A stretch of DNA of 64,000 bases, taken from NCBI GenBank assembly GCA_021817945.1, contig JAKAFL010000004.1:79108-143107 (forward strand), written 5' to 3'. Below, piece by piece: positions 52,397 through 61,759 of the stretch. The DNA comes from a bacterium (GTDB lineage: Bacteria > Verrucomicrobiota > Verrucomicrobiia > Limisphaerales > UBA11358). The position numbers and the translations under genes were made by a program. How positions within the stretch are numbered: the first letter of the stretch is position 1; each line of letters begins with the position of its first letter. The notes beneath the pieces are model-generated. The model was not told where the DNA came from and searched no databases. It worked only from the letters and a program-made list of their open reading frames with translations.

Positions 52397-53833
52397 TCAA
52401 CCGGCGCCTGGGACATTTTGCCCGGGAGGTCTGGCGCTGTCCAACCTGCCGGAGGGCCGCATGCTGCCATTGACCAGGACATGAAACATCTCCAGGGATT
52501 TCAATCCGGGCGCCTGGAGTCTGCCATTTTTCAGTTTGACATCGAAATTTTCAAGCTGGATGTCACCGAAACGGGTTTGCCCCTGGTTGCCTTGAATGAG
52601 TCCAAAGGCGCCAAAATGGCCGGTCACGTGGGACAACGAAATGTTGCGCACCACGGACTGGGGCGGGGGCTGGCCTTGAAGGTTGAAGTATTGGGTCCAT
52701 GGTTTAATGGAAACAATGACTCCACCGGACGCGTCCAAAACAATGTTGTCATAATGGATGTCCTCGTAGCATTGGGGTGTGTCGGGACGGAGCTTGAAGT
52801 TCAAGACATTGACCGGCCCAATGAACCGGCAATTCTCCACGACCACGTTGCGCACCACAGTGGCCTCGCTGCCAAGCGTCACTCCTCCTCCCCGCTTGAA
52901 AGTGCAGCCCGTGATGCGCACATCCTCAACGGGCGGGCTGGACACGTCATTCATGGCAAACGGCCCCTTGGATCCTTTCAGGGCAATGCAATCATCCGTC
53001 ACGGAAAAGAAACAGTTGGAAATCCGGACATCCTGGCAACTATCCACGTCAATGCCGTCCGTGCTGGGCGCCTGCTTGTAATCGTCCGGCACCTGGAACC
53101 GTGAGCCGTTCACCGTGACATTCCGGCAGTTGTAAAGATGAAGGTTCCAAAATTGGGAATCCTTGAATGTCACCCCTTGTATGAGCACCTTTTCAGAATG
53201 GTTGATGGCGCATAGCTGCGCCCTGGGTATGGATAGATTTGGAAAATTGCCGGGATTTTTTGAATGACGGCGCAGTTGCCAGAATTGGTCCCAGATGGGC
53301 TTGCCATTGCCATCCAGCGTTCCCTCTCCGGAGATTTGCAGGCCGTCGCAGCCATCCGCGTTGATCAGGGCCGGTGTATAATGGGCCTCAAAATGCCCCT
53401 CGATGCGGACTCGTTGGGGGGGGAAATTGGTCATGTCGGTTGAAGCCTTCAAAACCCCTCCCTTGGAAAAGTGAAGATTCACGCCGGGCTTCAGAAAAAG
53501 AGCGCCGCTCAAAAAAACGCCCCTGGGAATAACGACCGTGCCACCGCCCATTGCAGCCGCGTGGTCAATGGCAGTCTGAATGACCCTGGTATTCATCGTG
53601 GAACCGTCGCCCACGGCGCCCATGTCCACGATTGAAACCTGGCCGGTTGATACATCCCGGCTTGCGGGAAGTGACTCAAACCCGTTTGCCTGAACTGGAC
53701 TAGAAGGGCTGGCAACGCCCCGGAGCATCCCTGCCAAAACCATCAACCCCACCAAAAACAGGAGCCGTTGACCAGGGTTAATTCGCGCAAAAACCAGGCT
53801 TGATCCGGTCGCATTGTGATTGGACGTTGTCAT
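52397..53833 (-). CDS. GH28-like pectinase (polygalacturonase fold) with altered active site
   Basis: 478 residues from the ATG at 53833. Signal/anchor near residues 23-42 (RLLFLVGLMVLAGMLRGVAS). The parallel beta-helix of GH28 follows (IVDMGAVGDGSTMNTRVIQT, GGGTVVIPRGVFLSGALFLK). Active-site motifs: STD at 257-259 (for NTD), DD at 280-281 (VTDDCIALKG), RGG at 314-316 where GHG is expected, and NFKLR at 345-349 for RIK. The Asp residues remain but the motif-III His is replaced by Gly. It probably acts on a galacturonate- or rhamnogalacturonan-type chain, or only binds it. Secreted; sits between the DUF4450-like and GH115 genes. Confidence 0.82.
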   Translation of the reverse strand: MTTSNHNATGSSLVFARINPGQRLLFLVGLMVLAGMLRGVASPSSPVQANGFESLPASRDVSTGQVSIVDMGAVGDGSTMNTRVIQTAIDHAAAMGGGTVVIPRGVFLSGALFLKPGVNLHFSKGGVLKASTDMTNFPPQRVRIEGHFEAHYTPALINADGCDGLQISGEGTLDGNGKPIWDQFWQLRRHSKNPGNFPNLSIPRAQLCAINHSEKVLIQGVTFKDSQFWNLHLYNCRNVTVNGSRFQVPDDYKQAPSTDGIDVDSCQDVRISNCFFSVTDDCIALKGSKGPFAMNDVSSPPVEDVRITGCTFKRGGGVTLGSEATVVRNVVVENCRFIGPVNVLNFKLRPDTPQCYEDIHYDNIVLDASGGVIVSIKPWTQYFNLQGQPPPQSVVRNISLSHVTGHFGAFGLIQGNQGQTRFGDIQLENFDVKLKNGRLQAPGLKSLEMFHVLVNGSMRPSGRLDSARPPGQNVPGAG

Positions 53834-54011
53834 TGGCAATAGGCGGATGATTCGGCATGATCATACCCGGCTTGCCAACAGAATCCATCCAAAACGCCTG
53901 CGCTGAAACATAGCCCGGACGTCCTGCGTTTGGAAAAAAGCCGCGGCAAAACCCCACAAAATACGGAAGACACCGGTCTCAAAGCCGGCCGACCCATTGT
54001 GGCCATTGCTT

Positions 54012-56543
54012 TCATGGGAGTGAAACCCGGTCAAGCACCACGCCCGGATCCATGGCATGAATCTCGAAAACGTGCCCGCCCGGCGGGAGATCGGCCAAGG
54101 CAACCTTTGCGCGCACATAATTATTTTGAACACCCTCAAAGCGGATGCGGCCAGTTTCGTTCTCCGCGCCGCTGGAACCCGGCACCTCCACCACCATGGG
54201 ATGGCTACCGTCCACCGTCACGGACACCCTCAGGCGCATCCCCGGGCAAATCCTGAATGTTGGCAAAAAGTCCAGATAGGCCCAGCCGGAATTCTTTGTG
54301 CAGGTGAAAGGGAACTCGAGCGCGGGCGCGGATCCATCCCGCTCATTCCACGAGGCAGCCAGGCTGGCAGGCTCCAATGCCACCGCCCGCCCGGACGGTC
54401 CCAATCCCTCCACCACGCACCACCGGCCATCCTCCCGGGAATGGCGTGCAATTCCAGTGGCAGCGTCCCGCCATGCCTGCCCTGCTGGCGGCGTAATCGA
54501 AGTGTTTCCGCCGGGCAGATTTGCGCCGGCCTTTTCTCCCCAAGGCCATCGCACCTGACTGGACCAGGCACCCAATTCCTTCCCGGTGGCCAGTCCGGGC
54601 ATGATTCGGTTCCATTTGCCCCCGGCAATTTTCAGGTTAAAATCGTTCACCTGCGCATCCAGGTCCGCCCGCAGGCTGGCAATAACATCACCCCCGCCCT
54701 GGTCGGCCAGCCCCAATTGAATCCGACGATCCGCCATGAATATAAGACCGGCATCAGCCAGCACTCGCGCCGGAAACCCAATCATCTCGGTGTAGGCATC
54801 GCGCTCGCCCGGAGCCAGCATGGTTCGAATGGCCTCTTCCTTTTGCATCAAACTCCGGTAATCCGCTTCCAACTGACTTGCTTGGTCCCCAGGCAGCGAA
54901 AGGGCCCATTCCCGGTCCATCAACTCTGGCTTTCGAAATGTTCCCAGTCGGTAATATTGATTGAGTAGATCAACAATGGCCCCGGCGGGGCGGGTGCCAA
55001 AAGTGCGTGTGGCAAAATCCTGGAGAAAAACCCGTTGTCCGCCGAGTGAGAAATCATCCGGGTTCCAAGCCAGGCGCGAGAAGTAATCAATGCCGATTTC
55101 AGCCGGCTTGATATCTCCCACATTGATGACCCACAAGGTTCGCGCATCGTTTTCCCAGGCTTTATGAAGCTCCTCCCACATGAACGCCGGCGCGGTGGTG
55201 TTGATCCAGGTATAGGAATGAGGCGCGCCATAATAGGAGAGATGCCAATAAACCCCGGCCCCGCCGGCACGGCGGCGCTCCGATGGTGAACTCAATCGCC
55301 GGATGTAGCCAAAATTATCATCCGCCCACACCAGGGTCACATCTTCCGGCACTTTCAAACCCGCATCGTAGATGGGCAGAACTTCCTTGTAGGGCACGAA
55401 GCATTGGGCAACCGGCCCCCATTGGTTTGAAACATGCCGGGCCAGCAGACTGCGCTGGTCTGCCAGCACTTTCGACATGAGTTTGAGCTTGCCCTGCAGG
55501 TCTCTGGGAGGTTTTTCCATGGGCGAATCATGAATGCCGCGTATGCCAAGCGTCCAAACCGCCTCGTAATCCCCGCGCGCTTCGGCATTATCCTCCCAAA
55601 CATGGCGAATGGCCTCGCCATTGAGGGCATAATTCCAGGGGCCTTGTTTTTGCTCATTCCAATGCACATTATTGTAAAGCATCGGTTCGCAATGGGAGGA
55701 ACCGGCCACCACCCCGTAGCGGTTGGCCAACTTGGCGTTTTCTGGAACGGCGCCAAACTCCGTGCTGCATTTGTGCATGGCAGGCCAGATGTAGTTAAGC
55801 CTCAGGCGCAACATCAATTCAAAAACCCTTTCATAGGTCTTCGGACCGATGTTGCCAAAAACAGGATCATACGTTTTTGACGCCCACGGATTGAGTCCCC
55901 AATCCTCGTCATTGATGAAAAAGCCCCGATATTGGACGGCCGGTGAATCCATATGTGGCGAAGTCACCTTGAAACCCAGGTCATCCCGATGCCGCACTGG
56001 CACATCCGCCCACCAATACCAGGGCGACACGCCGATTTGTTCAGATAGATCCATGAACCCATAGGCCGTCCCACGCCGGTCGCTTCCCACAATCACCAAT
56101 GCGCGATCCACGCCCGGAAACGGATTCGTCACCATTTCCCACAGCGTCCCCTCCCAGCGCCCCTGGACTTTATCCAAGTCCTGCAATTTTCCGGCCCCGG
56201 CCAGGGCATCCACCCACGCGCTGTGATGAAGCGTTCCTGCAATAATCATCTGGCTTGCGCCCGTGGGTGCGGGCTTCACTTCCGGGAGTCGGCCGGTTAC
56301 CCGCTGCACGTCTCCTGCAAACAAGCCCGCAGCAAGCTGAACCACCTCGTAATCGTTGGTGTCCACCACAATTGCGGCCAGGTCGCCAGGATCCGGGCCG
56401 GCCAGGTTGATGGTGTCAGTATCCTGCGATGGAGCGTGTAAAACCTCGAAACTCGCGGCATTCCCGGCTTGCGCGGAGCAGACCACGACCAATCCCGCGC
56501 CTAAAAGCAGGGTTGCGAGGCAGATGATGGATTTCATGGCCAT
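54012..56543 (-). CDS. GH115 alpha-glucuronidase
   Basis: 843 residues from the ATG at 56543; the frame is open to 56657 but a signal peptide starts at MAMKSIICLATLLLGAGLVV. GH115 enzymes remove glucuronic or 4-O-methylglucuronic acid side chains from xylan and related glycans. Conserved family stretches: SPHMDSPAVQYRGFFINDED, WGLNPWASKTYDP, LRLNYIWPAMHKCSTEFG, VVAGSSHCEPMLYNN, VWTLGIRGIHDSPM and AGVYWHLSYYGAPHSYTWIN. The C-terminal domain (LPTFRICPGMRLRVSVTVDG) is beta-rich. It fits with the uronate catabolic genes at the start of the operon, which would use the released glucuronate. Confidence 0.9.
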   Translation of the reverse strand: MAMKSIICLATLLLGAGLVVVCSAQAGNAASFEVLHAPSQDTDTINLAGPDPGDLAAIVVDTNDYEVVQLAAGLFAGDVQRVTGRLPEVKPAPTGASQMIIAGTLHHSAWVDALAGAGKLQDLDKVQGRWEGTLWEMVTNPFPGVDRALVIVGSDRRGTAYGFMDLSEQIGVSPWYWWADVPVRHRDDLGFKVTSPHMDSPAVQYRGFFINDEDWGLNPWASKTYDPVFGNIGPKTYERVFELMLRLRLNYIWPAMHKCSTEFGAVPENAKLANRYGVVAGSSHCEPMLYNNVHWNEQKQGPWNYALNGEAIRHVWEDNAEARGDYEAVWTLGIRGIHDSPMEKPPRDLQGKLKLMSKVLADQRSLLARHVSNQWGPVAQCFVPYKEVLPIYDAGLKVPEDVTLVWADDNFGYIRRLSSPSERRRAGGAGVYWHLSYYGAPHSYTWINTTAPAFMWEELHKAWENDARTLWVINVGDIKPAEIGIDYFSRLAWNPDDFSLGGQRVFLQDFATRTFGTRPAGAIVDLLNQYYRLGTFRKPELMDREWALSLPGDQASQLEADYRSLMQKEEAIRTMLAPGERDAYTEMIGFPARVLADAGLIFMADRRIQLGLADQGGGDVIASLRADLDAQVNDFNLKIAGGKWNRIMPGLATGKELGAWSSQVRWPWGEKAGANLPGGNTSITPPAGQAWRDAATGIARHSREDGRWCVVEGLGPSGRAVALEPASLAASWNERDGSAPALEFPFTCTKNSGWAYLDFLPTFRICPGMRLRVSVTVDGSHPMVVEVPGSSGAENETGRIRFEGVQNNYVRAKVALADLPPGGHVFEIHAMDPGVVLDRVSLP

Positions 56544-56653
56544 GATGTCGGCGCGCAAATTCAAGCCGAAGTCACTTGGAACAATGGACGCTTTCCATCG
56601 CTTCCAGGATACAAGGCGGAGTGATGGCAAATGAGCAGAGTCTGGATGGCGAG

Positions 56654-56902
56654 TCATGGAAATTCTAAGGTTTCAGGATGATAGATGGGGATTTGTCCGG
56701 GCAGAAGAGATGCAGGGGCTGGACAGGGAGAGTTCAGAGGGGTGATCATCAGATTTTTGTAATAGGGTGTGCTGAACCGCTTCTTTCCACCACCCGCGAG
56801 CAACCCTGCCATGCCATGGGAATAAAACATATTGGTGACGGTGAACACCGGCTTTTCATCCACAAACCCTTTAATTATGGGGCCCTCAAAGCGCAATTTC
56901 AA
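56654..56902 (-). pseudogene. Detached C-terminal piece of the GH59-like protein
   Basis: The frame LKLRFEGPIIKGFVDEKPVF, then VTNMFYSHGMAGLLAGGG is the typical end of the C-terminal lectin-like domain of GH59 enzymes. It lies immediately downstream of, and out of frame with, the GH59 reading frame. An ATG-less fragment, it would need a frameshift or readthrough to be made. Confidence 0.65.
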
Positions 56903-56908
56903 ATGATG

Positions 56909-58840
56909 TCATTCATCGGGTCTTATATTCGAGAGCTGGACTGCACCAAGTTCCAATCCTCCCCCAGGGCTGTCAACATTTTGCATCCGGATAAGTGACT
57001 GCTGTTCGGCGTCTCCCTCCAGTTTTTGACGGTGTCTTTCCAGGCCGCGCTCAAGCACCAAACGGCACAAGCCGTTATCTTGAAGCAACAAAAAATAGCC
57101 CTTGGGAACACTGCGATAGCCAGGGCCAACATCCAGGATCCTGCCCATGACACCCGCAGCATCTCCAGGATTCAGATAAATATCCGCGCTGACTTCGTAA
57201 TCGTGCCATTGGTCGTTGCCAAGGATGGTGTAAGGCAGCCAGTCCGGCGCCCATGAAATGGGACGCGAGGGAACAGTCTGGCGCAGGCATTTTCCGCTTC
57301 CATCCGGTTGTTGAGTTATTTCAAAAGCGCCATCAATGTCTGCCGTGTAACGGGGCAGAAAACCCCAATCCGCCGGATTTGCATATTCAGCAAAAGTCTC
57401 GTGGTAAGGAAAAGGAAACGGTGTAGCGCGGGGCACACCTTCAAAAGAACCCTTCTGCTGGCCCCGCGTGGTGGAGAGGGAATAGATGGAACCCGGCTGC
57501 AACCATGCGGTGAAGGCACCATTCACCAGACCCAGGTCCGCCTGCCGGATGAATTGTTCTTTCGCATTACTGCGCCAGACACAAAGGGCGCTGGCGGACA
57601 AGCCGGACCCAATTTTAAAGCGCAGTTGCTGCGGACCGGTGGCGTCCTTGGTCTCGATGATGATGCTGTAATCGGTGCCCGGCGATTTCATGGTCACGAA
57701 AGTTCCACCGCCGTTCAGCCCGCCGCAGCCGCCGTTGAGATAGCTCCAGCCGACTTGGACGAACTGCCCGTAGTGCGCATAGCCCCACAGCGCTTCGCGC
57801 ACTTCGTAGTGCCCGCTCCATGGCGACCGCGCCAGAAGCATGGCCGGTTTTTCCGAGTAGGGTTCAACTGGATACAAACCGGCAATGCCATACCAGTTCA
57901 CAATTTTGGTCACCCCACTGCGGATGAAATTCTCGTTGAAGGCATGGACGATGTTTATGGCGCAATCAAATCCATTCAAGTAGACGTGCTCTTCGGTGTT
58001 CCAGATCGGCTTGTTCATCCGAATGGCCAGCGCCTGGAGTTCCGGCGAAACGGGAAACCTCATAAGGGTGTGGGCACTGACGATGTCCATTGAGTCCCTC
58101 AGGGTCTTATCGGTCTGCATGTCTCTAATAAAATCGAGACTGTTGGCCGGCCAATTATCGAATCCGTGGATTTTGACCCGGCTGAATCCCCCGGCGTCCA
58201 AAGTCGCCCGGAATTTTTTTACAAAGTCATCATTGACACCTTTTTCATTGCGGCAGCCGATGGAGCCGAGCTGGAGTCCGTACACATCGCGCAGTCCCTG
58301 AAGCCATTTCACATAGTAATTGGCGGCGTCCTGGGACCAGAAATCACCATGGCCAATCCAGCCTGGGGCGCTCCAAGCGGCGCCGTCGAGCGTGAGGTTT
58401 GGATTGCGCTTCCTGGCCTCTTTTAAAATCCACCACGTGTAGCCGCGCTGATAATTGAGGTCGCCGCGCGTATGCATGTGGCTGGGCATTGATCCCTGGG
58501 TTGAATTGCCGTCACCGGGAATCTCCACATAAAGCGCGCTTATGGATGCGCCGAACTTGGGCTTGTAAACCAGGTCAAGAATCTGGCTGCGCTGCGGCTC
58601 GGGATAATCCTTGAGCAGCACGGAGGTCGCGCCGCCTCCGTCCACAGCACCGATGCCGTCGAAGCGCTTGCCAGCGGCATCGCCGTTGAGCGTCACGACC
58701 TGCGGCCCTGGGGCCTGACCTGTCACCGCCGCTGAAACCGGATTCGCAGCCAGGCAGGCCGCCACAACCAGGACCGCGCAGTGCGTCCGATGAATCTGCG
58801 AGAAATTACAAATCTGAAGTGATTCGTGGATCCAACTCAT
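56909..58840 (-). CDS. GH59-like glycosidase (galactocerebrosidase family), C-terminus frameshifted
   Basis: 643 residues with signal peptide (about 20-38). GH59 TIM barrel: KRFDGIGAVDGGGATSVLLK, SALYVEIPGDGNSTQGSMPS, LTLDGAAWSAPGWIG. Acid/base E199 in GCRNEKGVN and nucleophile E283 or E284 in PIWNTEEHVYLN. Beta-sandwich and lectin-like domain follow (FLPRYTADIDGAFEI, YEVSADIYLNPGDAAGVMGR). After SPG (near 56960) the frame breaks: a one-base shift restores EDWNLVQ, then about 37 extra bases precede LKLRFEGP in a third frame. Catalysis may survive; the C-terminal domain is incomplete. Likely a beta-galactosidase-type activity on plant galactans. Confidence 0.78.
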   Translation of the reverse strand: MSWIHESLQICNFSQIHRTHCAVLVVAACLAANPVSAAVTGQAPGPQVVTLNGDAAGKRFDGIGAVDGGGATSVLLKDYPEPQRSQILDLVYKPKFGASISALYVEIPGDGNSTQGSMPSHMHTRGDLNYQRGYTWWILKEARKRNPNLTLDGAAWSAPGWIGHGDFWSQDAANYYVKWLQGLRDVYGLQLGSIGCRNEKGVNDDFVKKFRATLDAGGFSRVKIHGFDNWPANSLDFIRDMQTDKTLRDSMDIVSAHTLMRFPVSPELQALAIRMNKPIWNTEEHVYLNGFDCAINIVHAFNENFIRSGVTKIVNWYGIAGLYPVEPYSEKPAMLLARSPWSGHYEVREALWGYAHYGQFVQVGWSYLNGGCGGLNGGGTFVTMKSPGTDYSIIIETKDATGPQQLRFKIGSGLSASALCVWRSNAKEQFIRQADLGLVNGAFTAWLQPGSIYSLSTTRGQQKGSFEGVPRATPFPFPYHETFAEYANPADWGFLPRYTADIDGAFEITQQPDGSGKCLRQTVPSRPISWAPDWLPYTILGNDQWHDYEVSADIYLNPGDAAGVMGRILDVGPGYRSVPKGYFLLLQDNGLCRLVLERGLERHRQKLEGDAEQQSLIRMQNVDSPGGGLELGAVQLSNIRPDE

Positions 58841-58855
58841 GCCATTCCTTTTTAC

Positions 58856-60508
58856 TCATCGAAAACCATTTTTCCGCATCCAGTCCAGCGCGTCTCCGGG
58901 CCATGCCTTGGCGGTGCCTGTGCAACGCAAACCGTAACCATGGCCGCCGGTGGTGTATAATTTGAATTCATTTGGCACTCCCGCCTCATCCAGGGCCGCA
59001 TGATACAATTTACTGCCATTCACAAAGGTTTTATCGTCTTCATTGTGCACAATCAGTGTCGGCGGAATTTTTGCCTTCAGGTTCAAATCGGGTGAGATGT
59101 GCCCGTTGCGATCTTCAAGGTAGGCTGGATAGACAAGCACCACAAAATCTGGACGACAACTCAGCTCGTCAATGCCGTCCACCGGGGCATAATCGCGCGA
59201 GTCAAACAAACTGCTGGCTTTCGCCGCCAGATTGCCGCCCGCCGAAAAACCGATGATGCCTATCCGCTTGGGGTCAATTTTCCAGGCGGCAACCCGTGAT
59301 CGCGCCAGGCTGATGGCGCGTTGCGTGTCCTGGAAAGCGCCGCCCCTGTTATTGGGGGTCCTGTATTTTAAAACTGCGGCGCTGATGCCATTGGAATTCA
59401 ACCACGCCGCAATGTCCGAACCTTCCTTGTCAAAAACCACGTAATTATACCCGCCGCCCGGGCAGACTAACATCAGCGGCGCATTTTCCTTTTGCGCCGG
59501 GTAGAGGGACAAGGTTGGGCAACTTACATTGGTGATGCGCCTGGCATCGGTGCGTTCGGGTGTGCGCAACATTTCAGGGGCATCCGCACCATGGCCGGGC
59601 ATTTTCCCCTCGGGCCAGAGGTCAACGGTCAAAGCCGCCGAGTTCATCAGGGCAGCGACCTGAAGTTGAAGCATCGCACGCGCGTAGCGCACGCCCAATT
59701 CGCGCTGCGAATCAGAGTTGAAATGCAAATGATCACCCTTGTCGGCCAATCCTGCGGAATCAGCAATCCCCGTATGCGGCACATCTTCAGGAATGCGCAG
59801 GAGGGCCGTGCGCACCATTTCCGCATAGGGCAGTTTTTGCGGGTTCAAAAATGTCCCCAGTTGTCCGACCACCACCGGTAAATCCGGCTGACCCAGATCC
59901 TGCCGAAAATCCCGGATCATCCCTGCGAGCCGCGATTCGTAAGTTTCGGCATCTGCCTTTGCTGAAGAATCTGATTCTCCCTGGTGCCAAAGCATGCCTG
60001 AGAGAATGCCCGCCTGCCTCGCGAGCCTGGCCTGCTCCAGGGCGTGCTGGTAAAGGTCGCCTCCTTTCACCCAACGCCGGAGCGGTGAGCCGCCAACCGC
60101 GCAGGGAACAAGGCCAATGGTCGCAGTGGGATCCGCCTGAAGCATGGCTTGGGCGAAAGAATGACCCGGGCCCACGCCGGGCTGGGTGCGTCCAACCTGC
60201 TCATGCAGCGGGTCCCTGGCCGGCACCCAGTGTCCGTCCGGGGTCATGACCAGAATCTGGGGGTTGGTTTCCTGGCTCCAGGGAGTGATGGGGCCGCGTC
60301 CCGCCATGTTGGACTGTCCCATCAGAAGATAGATATGAAAAAGGTTTTTGGCTGGCGGCTGAACCGATGCTGTGGATGTCATGGGAAAAGTTTGACCGTC
60401 CGCCTGATTCACAAGGAGGTTTGCGCAGCAGAACGCCGCCAATAACAGGAGTATCCGCGATGGTCTTGGATGAGGTTGCATGGAGATTGGAAGCGGCACA
60501 GGAATCAT
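58856..60508 (-). CDS. Dual esterase: sialate-O-acetylesterase-like plus alpha/beta hydrolase
   Basis: 550 residues, signal peptide (SRILLLLAAFCCANLLV). N-terminal SGNH/SASA domain (about 50-290): LLMGQSNMAGRGPITPW with the nucleophile Ser, GGSPLRRWVKGGDLY, MLWHQGESDSS. C-terminal alpha/beta hydrolase (about 300-550): oxyanion VCPGGGYNYVVFDKEG, nucleophile in GIIGFSAGGNLAA, catalytic Asp in VHNEDDKTFV and His near GGHGYGLRC. Both halves look active. Such pairs remove acetyl groups from xylan or pectin so that the glycosidases can act. It follows uxuA by 12 bp in the operon. Confidence 0.88.
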   Translation of the reverse strand: MIPVPLPISMQPHPRPSRILLLLAAFCCANLLVNQADGQTFPMTSTASVQPPAKNLFHIYLLMGQSNMAGRGPITPWSQETNPQILVMTPDGHWVPARDPLHEQVGRTQPGVGPGHSFAQAMLQADPTATIGLVPCAVGGSPLRRWVKGGDLYQHALEQARLARQAGILSGMLWHQGESDSSAKADAETYESRLAGMIRDFRQDLGQPDLPVVVGQLGTFLNPQKLPYAEMVRTALLRIPEDVPHTGIADSAGLADKGDHLHFNSDSQRELGVRYARAMLQLQVAALMNSAALTVDLWPEGKMPGHGADAPEMLRTPERTDARRITNVSCPTLSLYPAQKENAPLMLVCPGGGYNYVVFDKEGSDIAAWLNSNGISAAVLKYRTPNNRGGAFQDTQRAISLARSRVAAWKIDPKRIGIIGFSAGGNLAAKASSLFDSRDYAPVDGIDELSCRPDFVVLVYPAYLEDRNGHISPDLNLKAKIPPTLIVHNEDDKTFVNGSKLYHAALDEAGVPNEFKLYTTGGHGYGLRCTGTAKAWPGDALDWMRKNGFR

Positions 60509-60520
60509 GAATTGAAGCGC

Positions 60521-61759
60521 TTAGGATTTCAAAACCTGAACTCTTTGGGCATGGCGCAGTCCATGCATCAATCCCCTCAACTCGGAAAGACCCCGCATGC
60601 GCCCAATGCAGGAATAACCGGGGGTGATCCCCTGGGGCTTGCCCAGGTCATCCATCATGGTGTGGCCATGGTCAGGACGGAAGGGAATCTGCCAGTCGTT
60701 CCGCCCCAAACGGCGGCGCTCGTCGGATTCGCCCAGCAAGGCCGACATGACCGCAGGCATATTCACCGAGCCCGACAGATGATCCGCCTCAAAAAAAGAT
60801 CCATCCGGTTCGTGCTGCACATTGCGCAAATGCACCGCATGAATGCGCGGGGCGAATCGGGCCGCCATCATGGGTAGGTCGTTATCCTTCCTTGCCCCGA
60901 AAGAGCCGGTGCAGAAGCACAAACCGTTGGCCGGACTGGAAGATATTTTGAAGAGCGCCTCCACATCCGATGCGGTGGAGACAATCCGGGGCAAGCCCAG
61001 CACCGGAAAAGGCGGGTCATCAGGATGGATGGCCAGCCGGATACCCATCCTCTCCGCAGCGGGAACTATGGCCTCCAGGAAGCGGGCCAGGTTGCAGCGC
61101 AGGCTTTTTTCATCCATCCCATGAAAAGCGGCCAGCCTCGCCCGAATGTCTTCCAGGCTCAACCCCCATTTCACCCCTGGAAAGACGTCAATAATGCTTT
61201 GCACATAAGCCTCACGATCCCGGTTGGCCAATCGGTTCCACCAAATTCCAGCCTGCCTTACCTGCTCTGCGGAATAATCCGCCTCAGCGTTTTGGCGTTT
61301 CAGGGCATGGATCTCAAAAGCAGCGAATTTCACCGGGTCAAACCGCATGCACTCCGATCCATCCGGCAGGCGATGGTTCATTTCCGTGCGGACCCAGTCG
61401 AGCGCCGGCATGAAATTGTAAACCACCACGAAAATGCCCTCGAATGCCAGATTTTGAAGCGATTCCAGGTAATTATGGAAAAGTTGTTTCAGGTCGCCGC
61501 GCCCGGTTTTGATGTCTTCATGGACCGGCACAGACTCCACCACCTCCCATCTCAACCCCGCGTTGGCCAGGGCATCCTTGCGCTGCCGGATTAAATCCCT
61601 CGGCCAGGCTGCGCCATAGGGAACCTGGTGCAGGGAGCTGAACACCACTGTGGCACCAGCCTGGCGAATATGGCCCAGCGGCACCGGGTCCTCCGGCCCA
61701 AACCACCTGAATCCCTCGGCCAAAAACGATGCGCTGTCCGGTTTTGTATCCACTTTCAA
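60521..61759 (-). CDS. uxuA: Mannonate dehydratase
   Basis: 412 residues from a TTG start that overlaps the SDR stop (TTGA); GTG two codons later is an alternative. UxuA dehydrates D-mannonate to 2-keto-3-deoxygluconate in glucuronate catabolism. TIM-barrel enzyme with Fe/Mn: FRWFGPEDPVPLGHIRQAGA, then VVESVPVHEDIKTGRGD, CMRFDPVKFAAFEIHALKR, LAIHPDDPPFPVLGLPRIVS, CTGSFGARKDND, HAVHLRNVQHEPDGSF and RPDHGHTMMDDLGKP with metal-binding His/Asp. Cytoplasmic, so transporters must lie elsewhere. It indicates that the released sugar is glucuronate. Confidence 0.94.
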   Translation of the reverse strand: MKVDTKPDSASFLAEGFRWFGPEDPVPLGHIRQAGATVVFSSLHQVPYGAAWPRDLIRQRKDALANAGLRWEVVESVPVHEDIKTGRGDLKQLFHNYLESLQNLAFEGIFVVVYNFMPALDWVRTEMNHRLPDGSECMRFDPVKFAAFEIHALKRQNAEADYSAEQVRQAGIWWNRLANRDREAYVQSIIDVFPGVKWGLSLEDIRARLAAFHGMDEKSLRCNLARFLEAIVPAAERMGIRLAIHPDDPPFPVLGLPRIVSTASDVEALFKISSSPANGLCFCTGSFGARKDNDLPMMAARFAPRIHAVHLRNVQHEPDGSFFEADHLSGSVNMPAVMSALLGESDERRRLGRNDWQIPFRPDHGHTMMDDLGKPQGITPGYSCIGRMRGLSELRGLMHGLRHAQRVQVLKS

